From Daldinia sp. FL1419 (lineage: Eukaryota > Ascomycota > Sordariomycetes > Xylariales > Hypoxylaceae), in NCBI GenBank assembly GCA_025201765.1, contig MU623351.1, positions 62,001-126,000 of the forward strand: DNA of 64,000 bases. The letters are read 5' to 3'. Within the stretch, counting starts at the first letter, position 1, and every line of letters starts with the position of its first letter. Below the pieces are notes generated by a model. The model saw only the letters and a program-made list of their open reading frames with translations, did not search any database and was not told the origin of the DNA. Positions 23,872 to 37,045 of the stretch are shown one piece after another. The position numbers and the translations under genes were made by a program.

Positions 23872-26800
23872 TTACCACATTTCTTCCTCTCCCGACTGCT
23901 GCTGCTGCTGGCGGCGGCCATTTTCGTTATGGTGGTATTGCACGTAAGTAGAGTAATAATCCTTATCTGCGTCCTGACTATTGTAGTCATCCTGATAATC
24001 ACCTTCGCGACTTGTTTGGTCCTTGTTGTGCTCGTAGTCGTAAACCTCCGCTGCTTCTGGGTAATCCCCTGCTTCATGCTGCATGCTAGGATCGCCGTAT
24101 TGCTGTTGCTGGTTTGACGACTTTAAGCAGGTTAGAGCTGAACTTTATTAGATTCTGCCTGGGAACTCACTCGATGGTATTCAAAATTGTATTGATCCAT
24201 GCTCTCCTGTGCTTGTTGTTGCTCCAAGTACTGCTGTTCTTGTTCACGTCGCTTTCTCTCCTCTTCCTGTAATCTTTTCTGCTGAGGCGACTGGGGAACT
24301 TGTATCTGAGGATGCATGGCTTGGACCTTTGCCAAGTAGGAATACATGAAATTACTGAGCAGAACCTGACTGTAAAGGGCTCGGCGAGGATTGGCGAGCT
24401 TAATATGCGCCATTCGATAAATAGCTCGTTCTTCCAAGAGCGGGAACCTGGTCCAATGATAGTCGACGTCGGGCCGTAGGGGCCGGTACGGGACTGGCTC
24501 TGGCGATAATGATCTTTGAACTTGATGCTTTCTACTGGTTGAATCCCTCTCGCTCCTTCTCTTGCTGCTTCCGAAGAATGAGGCGAATATACCATCCTTT
24601 TCTTTCTTCTGGTCAGTAGACTTTCTGCTATCTTTCTTCCTTTCTTCCTCTATCTTGCCGTCGACACTTTCACGATCGAGAAGTAGGCTTTCTCGTCCCT
24701 TGTGCACAGCCGTATCAATCGAGGTTTGCAGGACATCGAGACGAACATTATCGTGGGCTTTCTCCATAAGGGCCTTGGTTTTAGACTTCCTGTTCTCATC
24801 ATCCTTCTTTTTCTTCTCCTTGTCGTCGCTCTTGAACCATTTCCAGGATGTAGACTTGGTCTTTTCTCCTTCGTTGTCACCCTTGTCCTTTTTACCCTTC
24901 TTCTCTGGCTTCCTCTCCTCGGGTGCATTGTACGTGGGGATGAAAGTTAAAGACTCAGTACTGGTGGCACTGCCACCTGGGAAAGGTGAAGGACTTTGCG
25001 GCACGTTGTTAGGTGGTTGGTTAGAACCGCTTGGAGTCCTAGTTTGCTGTGAAGTCCGCCCTGCAGCTTGCGGTTGAGAGGAACCTTGGAGCGATTGACC
25101 ATAGTTTGGCCTCTTACTTGAACGTGCCGGAGGCTCGGCGGGTACTGCCGGAGTTTGAGCCAGGGGCTGAACGGCACTTCGCTGCGAGGACGATCGTTCG
25201 GGGAAGGGCCTGTTGATTTCCGTGCCCTGTACTTCGGAGTGATCCTCCTCTGTCTCTGGCTGTTCAGGAATTTGCGGTGTAGAACCTGAAGTTCCGATGG
25301 CATCAGCAGAGGGCGTGCGGGTTAGCTCTTGCGGTCTAACAGGGATGTCTTGACTTGACTCCTCAGAATCCTGCTGCTCAGAAACATCATATAAGTCTGA
25401 TGCCGGGTCTTTGGAAAAGGGTTGCTGGCGTCGCACAGCTTTTGGTCGCGAAAAGCTATCTGAGATGGGTTCTGACTGCACCCGAGTCAAACCGTGTCCT
25501 GGCGGTGCTTCGATAGTCGACTCACTACTCGCGCCTGGGTCTTCTTCAGCTTTCTTTGACGTTACGCGCTTCGAGAAGGGAACTCGATCGTCAGATCTAA
25601 GCGAACCGCTGTGCCGATTCTTTAAACTGCCGCCTTTTCGGTATGTTGTGCGAGTCGATCGACGTAAGCCCATACCCGGCGCAACGGGGAGTATGGGCAT
25701 GTCGTCTACGTTTGCCGCTTCGCCTCCTCCGTCTTGGCGCTGCGACTCGAGAGTGAGCTTCTGGACGACTTTTGATGGATCTTTTACCAAATCATCAAGG
25801 CTAAGTTCCGACGAGCCTTGCCCCGACTGTCTTTGGGAGTTATTTCTCCCAAGCTTCTCGGCTCCATCTGTATACCCTTCCGCAGCCTGCCCCCCCGTGT
25901 TATCAACTTGCCTAGAAAGCATGGACTTCTTCCTCCGCAACCCGCTCGAATTACTCCTGTCTAAACCATCAACGGAAAGAGTGGACTCGGAAGACCTCCG
26001 TTTCATAGACTGCACCCTCTTCTCAACAAAATTCTTGAACTCGGTCGGAGCTAGTTCTGGGTGGACGTTGGCCGGAACCCACAACAGCCTCGAAGGATCC
26101 GCTTCGTCATCTCCTTTGGGTGCTATCGACGGCATTGCCATTAGGGACATTCCTTGGAAGGGAAGTAAGTCGGGATCGCTATTATTAGAAACGTCCATCG
26201 ACATGCGTCGTAATGCTTGCAGGTTGCTTAGCTCTTGAGCAATATCGTTCGGATTATCGATATTGGTTATCGGATACTGTTCAGCATCTTCACGCATGTC
26301 GCGAAGTGTAGGTGACATGGGAGTAATTGGTGATTTCGGACCCGATTCGTACGAGCTGTTTCTCGAAGACGTACTTCTCTGGCTTGGCATTCGACTCGGG
26401 AGAGTTTGCGATTTCTGTGCCGAATTCCCATTCGTTGTCGGACCAGATGGAGTTTGCAAGCCAGCCTTATCTGAAGTAGTTCGGATGAGCGGCAGTCGAC
26501 GCTCATCTATAGAAGGAGTGTCCGACCCACGACGCTGGGTTATCTGCTCGCCGCCGCCGGGAGCTGCGATAAAGCTCATAGGACGTAAATCATTGGGGGA
26601 GTAGTCATCGTCATCGCCGTACATGGTCCCAATGGTTTCGGTTATGTGATGGGTCGGATCGGATATGGAGAGCTGGTTGGCATGGCCACGCCGGCTCGCA
26701 AAGCTTCCACCGACATCGCGAGGCCGTTGAGAGGTCTAAGAATTTTAGCATAGGTTAGTTGCGAACGGTCTCAACACAAAGGAAATAGGCCAAGGATGAA

Positions 26801-26928
26801 ACAAGGTAGACTCGGCGGTATTAAGACGACGGCAAGACTTTGGAGAGTAAATTGTGTGGTATCCTAAGGCCGGTCCCCAGGGCATGCGACCATCTTGATC
26901 CTAGGTAGACAAAAGAGCTTACCATCAT
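23872..26928 (-). CDS. ZDS1: Zds1/Zds2-type protein (Zds C-terminal domain)
   Basis: The model is complement(23872..24120, 24171..26735, 26923..26928), 939 residues. Most of the protein is Ser/Pro/Lys-rich and disordered. The diagnostic Zds C-terminal block is at about 759-808 (RFPLLEERAIYRMAHIKLANP then QVLLSNFMYSYL). In yeast Zds proteins bind PP2A-Cdc55 and control its location, Cdc14 release and polarity; the same is inferred here. After this block the tail is Gln/Glu-rich, and a 50 bp intron leads to a last exon encoding an acidic Tyr-rich end. The first exon is proposed to hold only ATGATG before a GTAAGC donor. The 187 bp intron then joins in frame to TSQRPRD and a segment (RRGHANQLSISDPTHHIT) resembling the start of homologues. 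If that is wrong, the ATG at 26624 is the fallback start. The extreme N-terminus is therefore uncertain. Confidence 0.82.
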
Positions 26929-29900
26929 CGAGGGTGTACGTAGCGACCTCGTGCGAGGTCTAAGCCTCTAAGGGATCCCCTTATAATAATGTCGGGTTGC
27001 ACGAAGCAGAGTCTCGTCCGAATCGCGGCACTATCATGGAGGTGACAATGTCGGGCGGATTCCTGAGATCGCTATAGACGTCCGATATCCAATAAAAAGA
27101 TGTCCGGGATGCATGCAATGGGACGATTTAGAAGAGTAAGTCCGGATCGATTTATGGTGTGGGTGTGTAAAGTGTTACTTGTTCGAGTTTTTTTTGGGCG
27201 GTGGTAATAATAATTTACGTCTTTTGGGGGTCTTCTGTATAGAATCGAATCGGGATTCGGTGGGTGGGTTTCGCTGGATTTCGCGTCGGAGGGAGGGTCA
27301 CAAGATGTTTGTATCCGTTGTTGCGATTATAATGGTTTAGCGTTGAGCGTTTAGGAGGTAGAAGATGTGGTGGGAGCGGGATCGAACGAATATGGACATG
27401 GACCTGGGCTTGGACATTAAAGGCGTGGTGCGTATGGCGTATTGCGTATTATTATTTTGTATAGTTGCGTAGTGGCGGAAACCCAAGGACGGTAGACGTT
27501 CGAGAAAGTCCCCAGTGGGTTAAGGTAGATTTTAGAAAAAAAAGGGGGCGGTCGGCACAAAGTTGCAACTATAGAGTTGTTGGGTTCTTCGGAGTTGATG
27601 TTTATGTTAGGTAGACGACGAAGGTTAGTAAGGTTAGTGCTTTGCAGCGCTTGTAGTTGTTTTTTGAAGGGGGGGTTGCTTTTGAGTTCGAAAAAGAGGT
27701 ACTATGGTAAGTATCATAGCCCGAAAGACTTAAATTGACCCGAAATAGAATATCATGGTCGAGTCGCTATTGATCGCTTCTTTTTTCTTTCTTTTTTATT
27801 CTCTTCTTTTACCAAGTTCGTTTCTTAAAGTCTCTAAAATTCCCCGTTGAAGAGATTCTAAAAAGTCCTATGGGGTGGCAGAGGGTTGAATTATTAAGGT
27901 TAGTGGTTGTTCATGTCCTATCCATTCATCCATTAAGATGGGAAGGATAACACACAATTCTGCTTCTTTAGCTTTCCCTAGTCCCTGCGTCCCTTGTCTT
28001 GTGGCCTAGTGTCCCTGTGTCCAGTCATCGACGTCCCATTTAGGGTCCCTCTTTTAAGAAGTTAGAACGCTGCATTAGCGCCATCAGGGAGCCCGGCGCC
28101 TGGCCATTGTTCTTTTTCTCCCCCTCGGGTTTATCTTACAGAAGGCAAACTCCCCCCCCACCCCCCTTGGATATTTTGGATATTTTGGGTACCGTCACGT
28201 GTATATCGCCCGGAATAGGGACTAGATCCCACTGAAGAATCTCCAAGAAAACAGGTTGCCTACACGACATTTCCATTGCACAGTACCAAATCGGTACCAA
28301 AAGTGGTATTCAAGTGGTGCCAAAACCGGACGCGACCAAGTGCTGCGTTGGCTAGACTGGTTCCCCTACACTAGGCTTGGTCGGTTGTGTTTATTTCGCT
28401 ATTCGGCAGCCATATCAGAATACATCCCGGCTCCCGCGACCCACTACATCATAAATTTAAGTCCACTACGAGTTTAGTGTAAGCCTAAAATAAATGATTA
28501 GCAATGCATCTTCACGATCTGCCTTTCGTGCAGTACATATCGAGAAGATCGAAGCATGGGGTTGGGGTTGATTGATGGTTCTGTTCGATAAACTTGGTGA
28601 TAGCGAACCAGAAAAGCCTGTTATAGGTATAATAGACTTACGACTTATACTCGTATAAATCGAAGTGCTATAGAAAACCGACGGGAATCTTTTCTCAATC
28701 AAGGTAGCTTAGATCAGGTTTACCCACCCGCCGAGATGATTGCCTTCCAAGGTTGTGAAAGTTGGAAGCCAATGCCATGTATGTACTCCTCTTCTATTTA
28801 ACGTGCTATTTCGCTTTCTATTGCCCTCTAAGAAATAGGGGTCGTATTCACGTATTCACGTATTCAGTCGGTCAACTCAGCCTCCTCTCCATCTCGTCAT
28901 TACTCGGCGTGGATGCTTTAAGAAAAGAGCTTTTGTGTTCTTTTCTTCTTCTTCTTTTTCACTTATCAACCAGGAACCCGCGTTGGCTAGGGTCCGCAGA
29001 AACACACGCGCCTTCAATCTAAAATCCCATGTCCACGGGGCTTCCAAAACCTGGTTATTCAGCCTCGCTACTATGGAGACGTCTAAGCGTATGAGTCGCT
29101 TTCGGTATTAAATAAGAATAAGTGCCTACTTATATTTCTTAATGCTCAATCATGGTTAAAGTGAGGCTCGCCAGGTATGTTCTTATATTTACCTAGGTAG
29201 TTAAGTATATTTAAGGCTAACTTTATTCATCGTTGACTTACAACCTATGGGTACCTACTTAACAACTACGTACATAAAAACATAAGAGGTAGAGCTATTG
29301 ATACAATTCGCCAGGAATAATCATTCTAGATGGTCTTATCGACCTACCACGATACCCGGTATTCATAACAACTCTTATTATATCGTCCGAGCTTGGTTTG
29401 ACCTGTGCTCCGGGCCTCCGTCTCCGACAAGACAGCATCTGACTTCGTCTGGTAAAACCCAGCGGGCCAGCTAAAACGATAAAGTTTGTCCGCTAGATCA
29501 GCCGCGACTCGGATTCCCCTGCCGCTAGATTTTTTATGGTTTTTGGTTAACGCGCAAGTATTCGTCATATCTTGAAACCACTCCTAGGGCTAACTACATG
29601 TAGCCTTGTTCCTTTTTCTTTTTTTTTACTATCGGACGAATACGCGCGCCTAACGCCAATTAGCTCGATACATGTATTCTGCGATTTGGTACCGCGGAAT
29701 CCGGCAGCGTGGATATTTCTAAACCTAATCTCGCATGCAGCAGGGTCCTTTGCTCCTTCACGCGCTTTATGTGTGTTACTTAAGGAAGGTACCTCTGTCT
29801 CTTTCACTCATTAGGTTACTTGTATAAGAATTTATAAGAGTTTATTCAACTAGTCTGCTCTAAAAATTACAAAGATTTCGACAACGATATTATAGAATAT

Positions 29901-30546
29901 AGAGTTTACCCTTTAATGGTTAACTAATTGATTACTCACAAGATAATCTCGGAATCTATACGGCTTCCAGACCAAGATGTCGGAGACAAGTGGATCAAAG
30001 ACACACGGAAGAACGGGCTTATACTCGGCGGAGGAATAATACCCATGCCCTGTCGAGCCACCGAACAAAGCACCCCGCATAACCCCATGATCATAGCAAG
30101 CTAAGGTTGTGCCTGGAATGCATGCAAACATCGTTGTTCGACAAATGAGTGGCTGAAGATGTCCCTCATCCGGCTTTTTCAAACCTTTGGTCTCCATCGT
30201 GTTGTCATTCGAACCGCTGTGCCATTCATTGTACCTATAGTTCCTCGGTTTATGTCTGGCTGAAGCGGGGGGAAGCTGCGGTGATCTCGGCAGGAAGATG
30301 GGACGAGCAGAGTATACCTTCCTGTCTCATACCTATATGCTATGTACATAGTTGCACTACTGTACGGTGTTTATACCATGCGAGCTTACAGCATCGCCGC
30401 CCATGCAGTCACAACCCACAACTAGATCGCTTAGTGTCTATAATATACCCAGTCTCATTATATTTCTGGTTCATTTGCTATTGCGTTGGTTCTTAATAGA
30501 CAAGAGTAGATCTGGTAGATTCATTTTATAATATCGGCCTCTCGGT
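26929..30546. other. 3.6 kb divergent spacer without a confident gene
   Basis: This lies between the starts of the Zds gene and the rhamnosidase. The first kilobase is probably leader and promoter of the Zds gene. A minus-strand frame at 29913-30197 ends at a good GTGAGT donor and could be an orphan exon, but it matches nothing I know. No other feature seen. Confidence 0.4.
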
Positions 30547-33042
30547 ATGGCGTATCCTCTTTCTTTTGTTCTTACCCTTATAGTTTGGACTTTGGCCTTG
30601 GGAGATGCGAAATCCCAGACCTGCTGGCGAGATACAAAATGCACTGGCGCAGAGACATCAGCATTCCCCGGTAAATGGGAATCCAACATCTTTGCCCCCT
30701 CGTCACGAACTGTTACTCCCAAGGCCGTCTTTCGGCTAGACACTGGGGAAAGTATGTCAATAGAATCAGCTTCATTAAGTAGTGCCATTCCAGGTATATA
30801 CTACGATTTTGGACTCGAAGTTGGGGGTGTTGTCACGATCCAATACACTGTGTCATCTACTGATGGCGAGGGAGCTCTTGGTATAGCTTTCACCGAAGCT
30901 AAGGATTATGTTGGGCCAGTCTCAGACAAGAGTGCGGACATATCCGAAAGGAATGATGGCGCGCTGTACGCCAATTTCTCCTCGATTGGGAACCATACTT
31001 ATGAAATGCCGACTGAGCAACTTCGTGGGGGTTTCAGGTACATGACTCTTTTCCTTGCCGGGGCCGTATCCTCTGTTACGATCACTGGCGTCAGTTTGGA
31101 GATAAGCTTTCAGCCAACTTGGTCGAATCTCCGCGCCTACCAGGGGTATTTCCATAGCAGCGACGACCTGCTCAACAGGATATGGTATAGTGGCGCCTAT
31201 GTGAGTATATTCTAGGCGGTGGTCGAGCTTCGCATCCTTTCAAGTGGCATGGCCTAATAGCCAAGAGCATAAGGAATGGGCCTTGAAGAGTCTAGGGGCC
31301 CTTTCCAAGACATTATATAGTTACTGACTACTTGTTATAGACCCTACAAACGAATGCACTACATCCCTTAACCGGCCGAGCTTGGCCTGCTCCGGAAAGC
31401 CAATGGTTAAATAACGGGAATATTGGTGTAGGTGATACTATCAACACCGATGGCGCAAAACGCGACAGGACCGTCTGGCCTGGTGATATGGGTGTCGCAA
31501 TTCCTGCCTCGTTTTATAGCACTGGTGATATTGAGTTAGTTTCCAAATTTCCATAATTCCGAGCTTGCTACTTAATTAGCCTAGGAGCGTAAGGAACTCG
31601 TTGACGACATTGTATGGTATTCAGGTTAGTACTATATCTCTTATAAGACTCATCCATACGATCTCCTCTCCGGGCGGGTTCTTTCTTACTGTACGCATAG
31701 GAGCAAAATGGCCTGCTGCCATTTTCTGGGCCTCCCCTTCTCGCCAAAAATAGTGATACATACCACATGTAAGATCTCGTATATGACTTGAGATAAGACT
31801 CACTGAAATACTCACTCCTTTAGGTGGACCATGATCGGAACATACAATTATGTCCTCTTTTCCGGGGACGTGGATTTTATTCATGGAATATGGAGCAAGT
31901 ATCTATTGGCGATGGACTTCATTACCAACCAGCTCGACTCATCCATAGGTTTGCTCAACATTACGGGTTACACGGACGACTGGGGCCGTTTTAACGTTAC
32001 TAGTACGCAAGCCTCAGCGCAAGTTCTTTACTACAGGACATTGATAACTGGTTCCGCTCTTGCTACTTGGGTTGGCGACACAACTGGGATAAACTCAACG
32101 TGGCTCGAATCCGCCGCGAAACTTAAGGGAGCGATAAATGCGCAACTTTGGGATGAGGGGTTTGGTGCATTCCATGATAGCCTCGAAACGCGCGAGAGTA
32201 ACACTGGTTTACACCCCCAGGATGGTAATTCGCTGGCTGTACTTTTTGATGTGGTAAATACCACGTCTGATCAAGCGCAGGATATTTCATCTTCCTTAAC
32301 TAAGAACTGGACCCCAATCGGAGCAGAAAGTCCGGAATTAATTGGCGAAGTTTCAACGTTTATATCTTCATTTGAAATTCAAGCGCACTTGTTAGCAGGC
32401 CAGGCGAAACGAGCGTTGGATTTAATCCGCACCAGTTGGGGCTGGTATCTGAACAACGAGAATGGTACGCAGTCGACCATGGTCGAGGGCTATTTAGTGG
32501 ATGGGACTTGGGGTTACCGACACGACGCTGGATACGAGGAAGATTACTCCTATACTTCCCACTCGCGTGAGTACTGTTATGAACTTATTACCCCTATTCC
32601 TCGCGATTCAGGGGAGTCCAAAAAACGATGATAATTACTGATATGAATTATTTTAGACGGATGGGCTACAGGCCCGGTCACTGCCTTGACGGAATACGTC
32701 CTCGGTCTCAGTATCACTAGTCTCGCGGGCTCAACTTGGCGCATCGCGCCTCAGTTTGGAGATCTTTCACATGCTGAAGGCGGTTTCACGACTGGGTTGG
32801 GTAAATACTCAGCAAGCTGGATAATAGATAGTAAAGGTAGCTATACGATAGACTATACAGTACCCGAGGGCACTTCTGGTGTGTTGGTACTCCCGGCTTC
32901 CAATCAGAGAGAGGAATTCAAGGTGTTGGTTGACGGAAAGGAGATGTCGAAGAATCTTGGCAAGCTTGTCGAAAGGCATGGAAAGATAGAATTGCACATC
33001 TCCGAGGGGAAGGGTGGGAAGCATCGCATCGAGGTCAGTTAA
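30547..33042 (+). CDS. Secreted alpha-L-rhamnosidase-like glycoside hydrolase (GH78)
   Basis: Six exons (30547..31200, 31341..31534, 31585..31624, 31701..31768, 31824..32566, 32657..33042) encode 694 residues. A signal peptide covers about residues 1-20 (hydrophobic FVLTLIVWTLAL). A beta-rich N-terminal part is followed by the six-hairpin barrel with the GH78 acid motif DGAKRDRTVWPGDMG (about 255-269), the GPPL..SDTYHMW segment, TGYTDDWGRF, and a C-terminal beta domain. The 40 and 68 nt exons were found by looking for residues missing between LYGIQ and WTMIGTY. Several Asn-X-Ser/Thr sites fit secretion. The enzyme family releases L-rhamnose from rhamnogalacturonan side chains or plant glycosides; the exact substrate is not visible. 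Pectin-active genes lie 14-18 kb away. Confidence 0.88.
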
Positions 33043-33844
33043 GAGGCCTCCTCGAGATTGTCGTCCAAGCTAATGCTTGTTCGGAGGTGTGCGATATTGT
33101 AGGCAGAAGCGCCCAGGAAGCCTTTATGCAAGATTCAGGAGATCCTGCTATGTATAGAGAATTGTGACTCGGGGCAACACTGAGAGTGAGAGAGACACCC
33201 CAATTATAGAAATTATACCTCTTTAGATGTCTGTTGGGATGAGATTTACTTTTTAGTAGTACGCATGACCGACGGTCGATTGGAGATATTTCCTATATCA
33301 CGCCATTTAGATGGGTGAAGAAGACATAAAAAGAAGGTTGATTCTTTTTCAGATCTCGAGTGGCTCTTGTTCTTGTCGTTACTTGAAAGATGTAAGAGGT
33401 AGGTACTTATCTACCTACCTGTAGATGAGCTAAAATGCCTTTAGCGCCAAGTTTTCAATAACAGCACTAAAAAGGACTAGTTAACTGGTACTTAGAGAAC
33501 CCACGGCGGGATATCCTGGATATGCACGTAAGAGAACCACTATAATCAGCTGACCGCGACTCTTTCTCGCGTTAAGTACATTGCACCAAAACGCGTCGGG
33601 CCATTCTAGAAAACAACCCGTCCCGCCTTTTTTATTGCCTGTCTGGTGTCAACTCCGTTTCTTTCCCATCCTTGATATAAAATAGACAAACTCACCTAGA
33701 TATTTCCTAATTCGCACCGGTACAAATACTTTGCCCTTATTTACTTTCTTCAACCTTTTTAAACCTTTCTCATAATATAAGACACCTCCGACTCATGAGA
33801 GGGATGTACTAAATTATTGACCGTACCGCGTTGAATATCTCAAG
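33043..33844. other. Spacer between GH78 and RTT107
   Basis: Both flanking genes point right, so this holds the rhamnosidase transcript end and the RTT107 promoter. TAGGTA/TACCTA words occur around 33400-33425. No gene seen. Confidence 0.45.
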
Positions 33845-36599
33845 ATGGCGGAGCAAGAGGAGTCCGGCGGGCTTTTTAGTCTCTGCGCGTTTACTTTCGT
33901 CCCTGATAAGGACTTGACCGAGGGAGTGATTCATGAGGTACATCGTGGCTCTTAATAAATTCATTTTCGACAGCAATGCTTACTCTTTAAAGTTTTCCGA
34001 GTCTCTCATAAAATATGGCGGCACAGTCTTGGCCACAAAACGCGATGGTTCCTTGCCACTCTCGCAAGTGACCCACGTGATCGCCAACTCGATCGATTTT
34101 CCCCAGTATACCGAGGCGACGGCTATGATGATCCCCGTCGTCAAGTCCAAGTGGATTACGGCATCTTTAGCGAAGGGGAGACAGGCTCAGATACGGCCAT
34201 TTACACCGGATCCGCGCATGATATTCTCGGACGTGGTATTATCCTGCGCTGATATACCACCTACCGACAAAGAAGCCATCATTGGTGCCACCATGGCCAT
34301 GGGAGGCATGGATTCGGAAAACGTCACCAAGCTGACTACTCACATCTGCGCGCTCTCGATGGATCACCCCAAATGTAAGCTTGTCATGGATAAGAAGCTT
34401 AAATGCAAGATTGTCCTTCCTCATTGGTAAGCATATCCTGCATTCCAGATATAAGTCGTTATATCTAATCTGGTCTAGGTTTGACGACTGTTTCAAGCTG
34501 GGAAAGCGAATCGACGAAAGCCCGTACCTTTTGCCTGATCCTGAGTACCTACGTGCCAATCCTGAGGATGCGGTACAGGTACCAACAAGCCAGCATCTCC
34601 AAGGTGCCACCTCCGCTCGACCCGATTATCTACCTAGTCCCTCTAATGATGATATAGAAGCTCGTCCCACTCTTACTGTGTTTAAGGAGAGGAAGATCAT
34701 GCTGTCTGCGGACTTGTCGATTAGGAATCGGCTCAGAGACATTATTTTGGTACTCATTAGCGGCGGCGGGGGCTCAATGACTGAAGATGTCGACGAGTGC
34801 GATTGGTTCATATGTCAATACCGTGAGGGACCGCAATATATACGTGCCGCGCAGAATGGGAAGACTGTCGGAAACCTGTCATGGCTATATCATCTGATCA
34901 CCCACAACGAGTGGACATCCCCACTACGGCGCCTACTCCACTATCCTGTTCCGCGGGATGGTATCCCTGGTTTTAAAGGCAAAAAGATTACGGTGTCAAA
35001 TTACGGAGGAGAGGCTCGTATATACCTGGAGAATCTAATCAATGCTACTGGAGCAGAGTATACGAAGACTATGAAAGCTGATAACACGCATCTTATCACT
35101 GCTCGGGATAATAGCGAGAAATGCGACGCTGCCCGGGACTGGAATATTGAAATGGTCAACCACCTATGGATCGAAGAAAGTTATGCTAAGTGCGAGATGC
35201 AAAGTATAACGATACCCAAGTATACCCATTTCCCTGCTCGTACAAACCTTGGCGAGGTCATCGGCCAGACTTTTATGGACGAGAAGAAATTACGAGCCTT
35301 ATACTACCCCGGTGGCCCGGAACAACTCACACCAACAGCTAAGCGAAAGCGCAAGGTTTTAGAGTTGGCCGATGAGAACTCGTTCCCCGATGGCCCGGCC
35401 GAAGGTGTTGCTATCGGTCGCCAGGCGCATAAGGAATTTGACGTTATGAAAGATACAGATGCCGAATACGCGCAAAAAACCACCGAAACATTCGGAGTAC
35501 CGGCACCGCGAACGCGCCGTGAATCATCCGAGTTCAAAACCCCGGCTAAAGGCCGTCACGTCCGCGCGGGTAAAGAGAACGAGACACCCTCTACGGTCTC
35601 TTCCAGCCGAAGTGCCAAAGATAAAGCATTAAATAGGTTATCAGTTCTTGCGCCTGATATCGCTCTATACGAAAAAGAAAAGAAGCGAGGGCTCAAGGAC
35701 GGTTATGGCCTCTGGGGTGGGAAGCGGGCCGCCGACTATATCGATCGAGAAAATCTGAACCGAAATAGTGCCTCTAGTCCAAGCACCAGTAGTGAAGATA
35801 AACAGATCAGGCTAGAAAGACGGCCCGCGAAGAAAGCAAGACCGACACTCCCAGAGGTAAACATGCGGGTGGTCCTTACCGGATTCCAACGGTGGGTCAA
35901 CGAGAAATATAAAGAGGATGCGGACCGAGTAAGTTTAACTGATTTAAATATCGTATATTTACCTATCTGACATCTTCGTAGAAAAAGCTACGCGACCTCG
36001 GTATTGCTGTCGTAACGGACGGCCAACAATGCGATTATCTCGTAGCCCCACATCTAGTACGAACAGTCAAGTTTCTCCGTAATCTCTCCAAGGGCGCCAC
36101 TATAGTATCTTCAGAATGGATCGAGCAATGCCTAGATACAAAAGAGCTCCTTAATCCGCAGGAGTTTATTCTCAAGGACACGGAGAACGAGAAGAAATTC
36201 GGTATCAAGCTAGAGACCTCAGTCCAAAGGGCACGAACGAATAAGGGCAAGCTTCTTTGGGGCATCCCTATATATTGCACAGCCACCATAAAAAATGGCC
36301 CGCAAGGCTATCAGGCTATCGCCGAAGCCAACGGCGCCTTATTCATGGTATACGGTATGCGCAGCGGGTCAACAATTAAGCCCACAGCACCGGAAGAAGA
36401 CGACGGAGGCCCTGATCCGGTATATCTGCTCAGCAATACGAGTCCCGAGGAAAAGAAGCTGTGGAAGAAATTCGAGGACATGGCGAAGAAAGGCAACATG
36501 GAGCCGCGCATCGTCGCGGCGGATTGGCTGCTCGACGTCGTCATGAACCAGGAGGTTAGCTTCGATGAGAAGTACCTGGTTGAGAACTTCTTCGCGTAA
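33845..36599 (+). CDS. RTT107: Multi-BRCT DNA-damage protein, Rtt107/Brc1 family
   Basis: Four exons (33845..33937, 33993..34426, 34479..35928, 35982..36599) encode 864 residues, close to S. pombe Brc1. The N-terminus holds tandem BRCT repeats, beginning GLFSLCAFTFVPDKDL and including the TVLATKRDG / ASLAKGRQ and VLPHWFDDCFKLGKRI elements. A middle BRCT pair lies around residues 270-430 (HLWIEESY). A Ser/Lys-rich linker follows, then a C-terminal BRCT pair (VVLTGFQ, SEWIEQCLDTKELL, AADWLLDVVMNQE). In yeasts this protein binds gamma-H2A at stalled forks and scaffolds Slx4 and Smc5/6. The true start lies upstream of the longest uninterrupted frame: exon 1 encodes 31 residues and a 55 bp intron joins it in frame. 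Its 3' end faces VPS25. Confidence 0.9.
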
Positions 36600-37045
36600 G
36601 GGGGAGGTCTTCCGGCGTTGTGGTGGAAAATACCATTTTGAGTTGACATGTCCGTAATTCATGCGTTATGAGTTCCGCGTTTCCGCTGCATAGCTGAGGG
36701 TTCGGGTGGGAAGGTGTCCTGGAGCATTTTGATTTGTATCGTTTTTTCCCTGCCTCTTATGTGGCCGGGAGGGTGAAAAGTATTTCTGCCTAACCTAGTC
36801 TAGTCTATTTCCCGCGCTGTATCATGCCATTTTGAGAGCAGCTTTATACTAGGTAGACGGACTTTAGATACCTGAGTAGTCAAGTCTGCTTGGCCTTGGG
36901 CTCTTGTATATATTCTTATGGAAATATATGTGTGAACAAGGCGGGTACAGCAGTGCGAAATAAATCATGTCGACTTAGACTACGACTTGGACTTGAGCTT
37001 TTGTTTCTATGCTTGAACTTGGCGATTGGGTATAGTGATTTCTGC
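36600..37045. other. Convergent 3' spacer RTT107/VPS25
   Basis: Only 446 bp separate the two stop codons, so the transcript ends may overlap. No gene seen. Confidence 0.5.
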
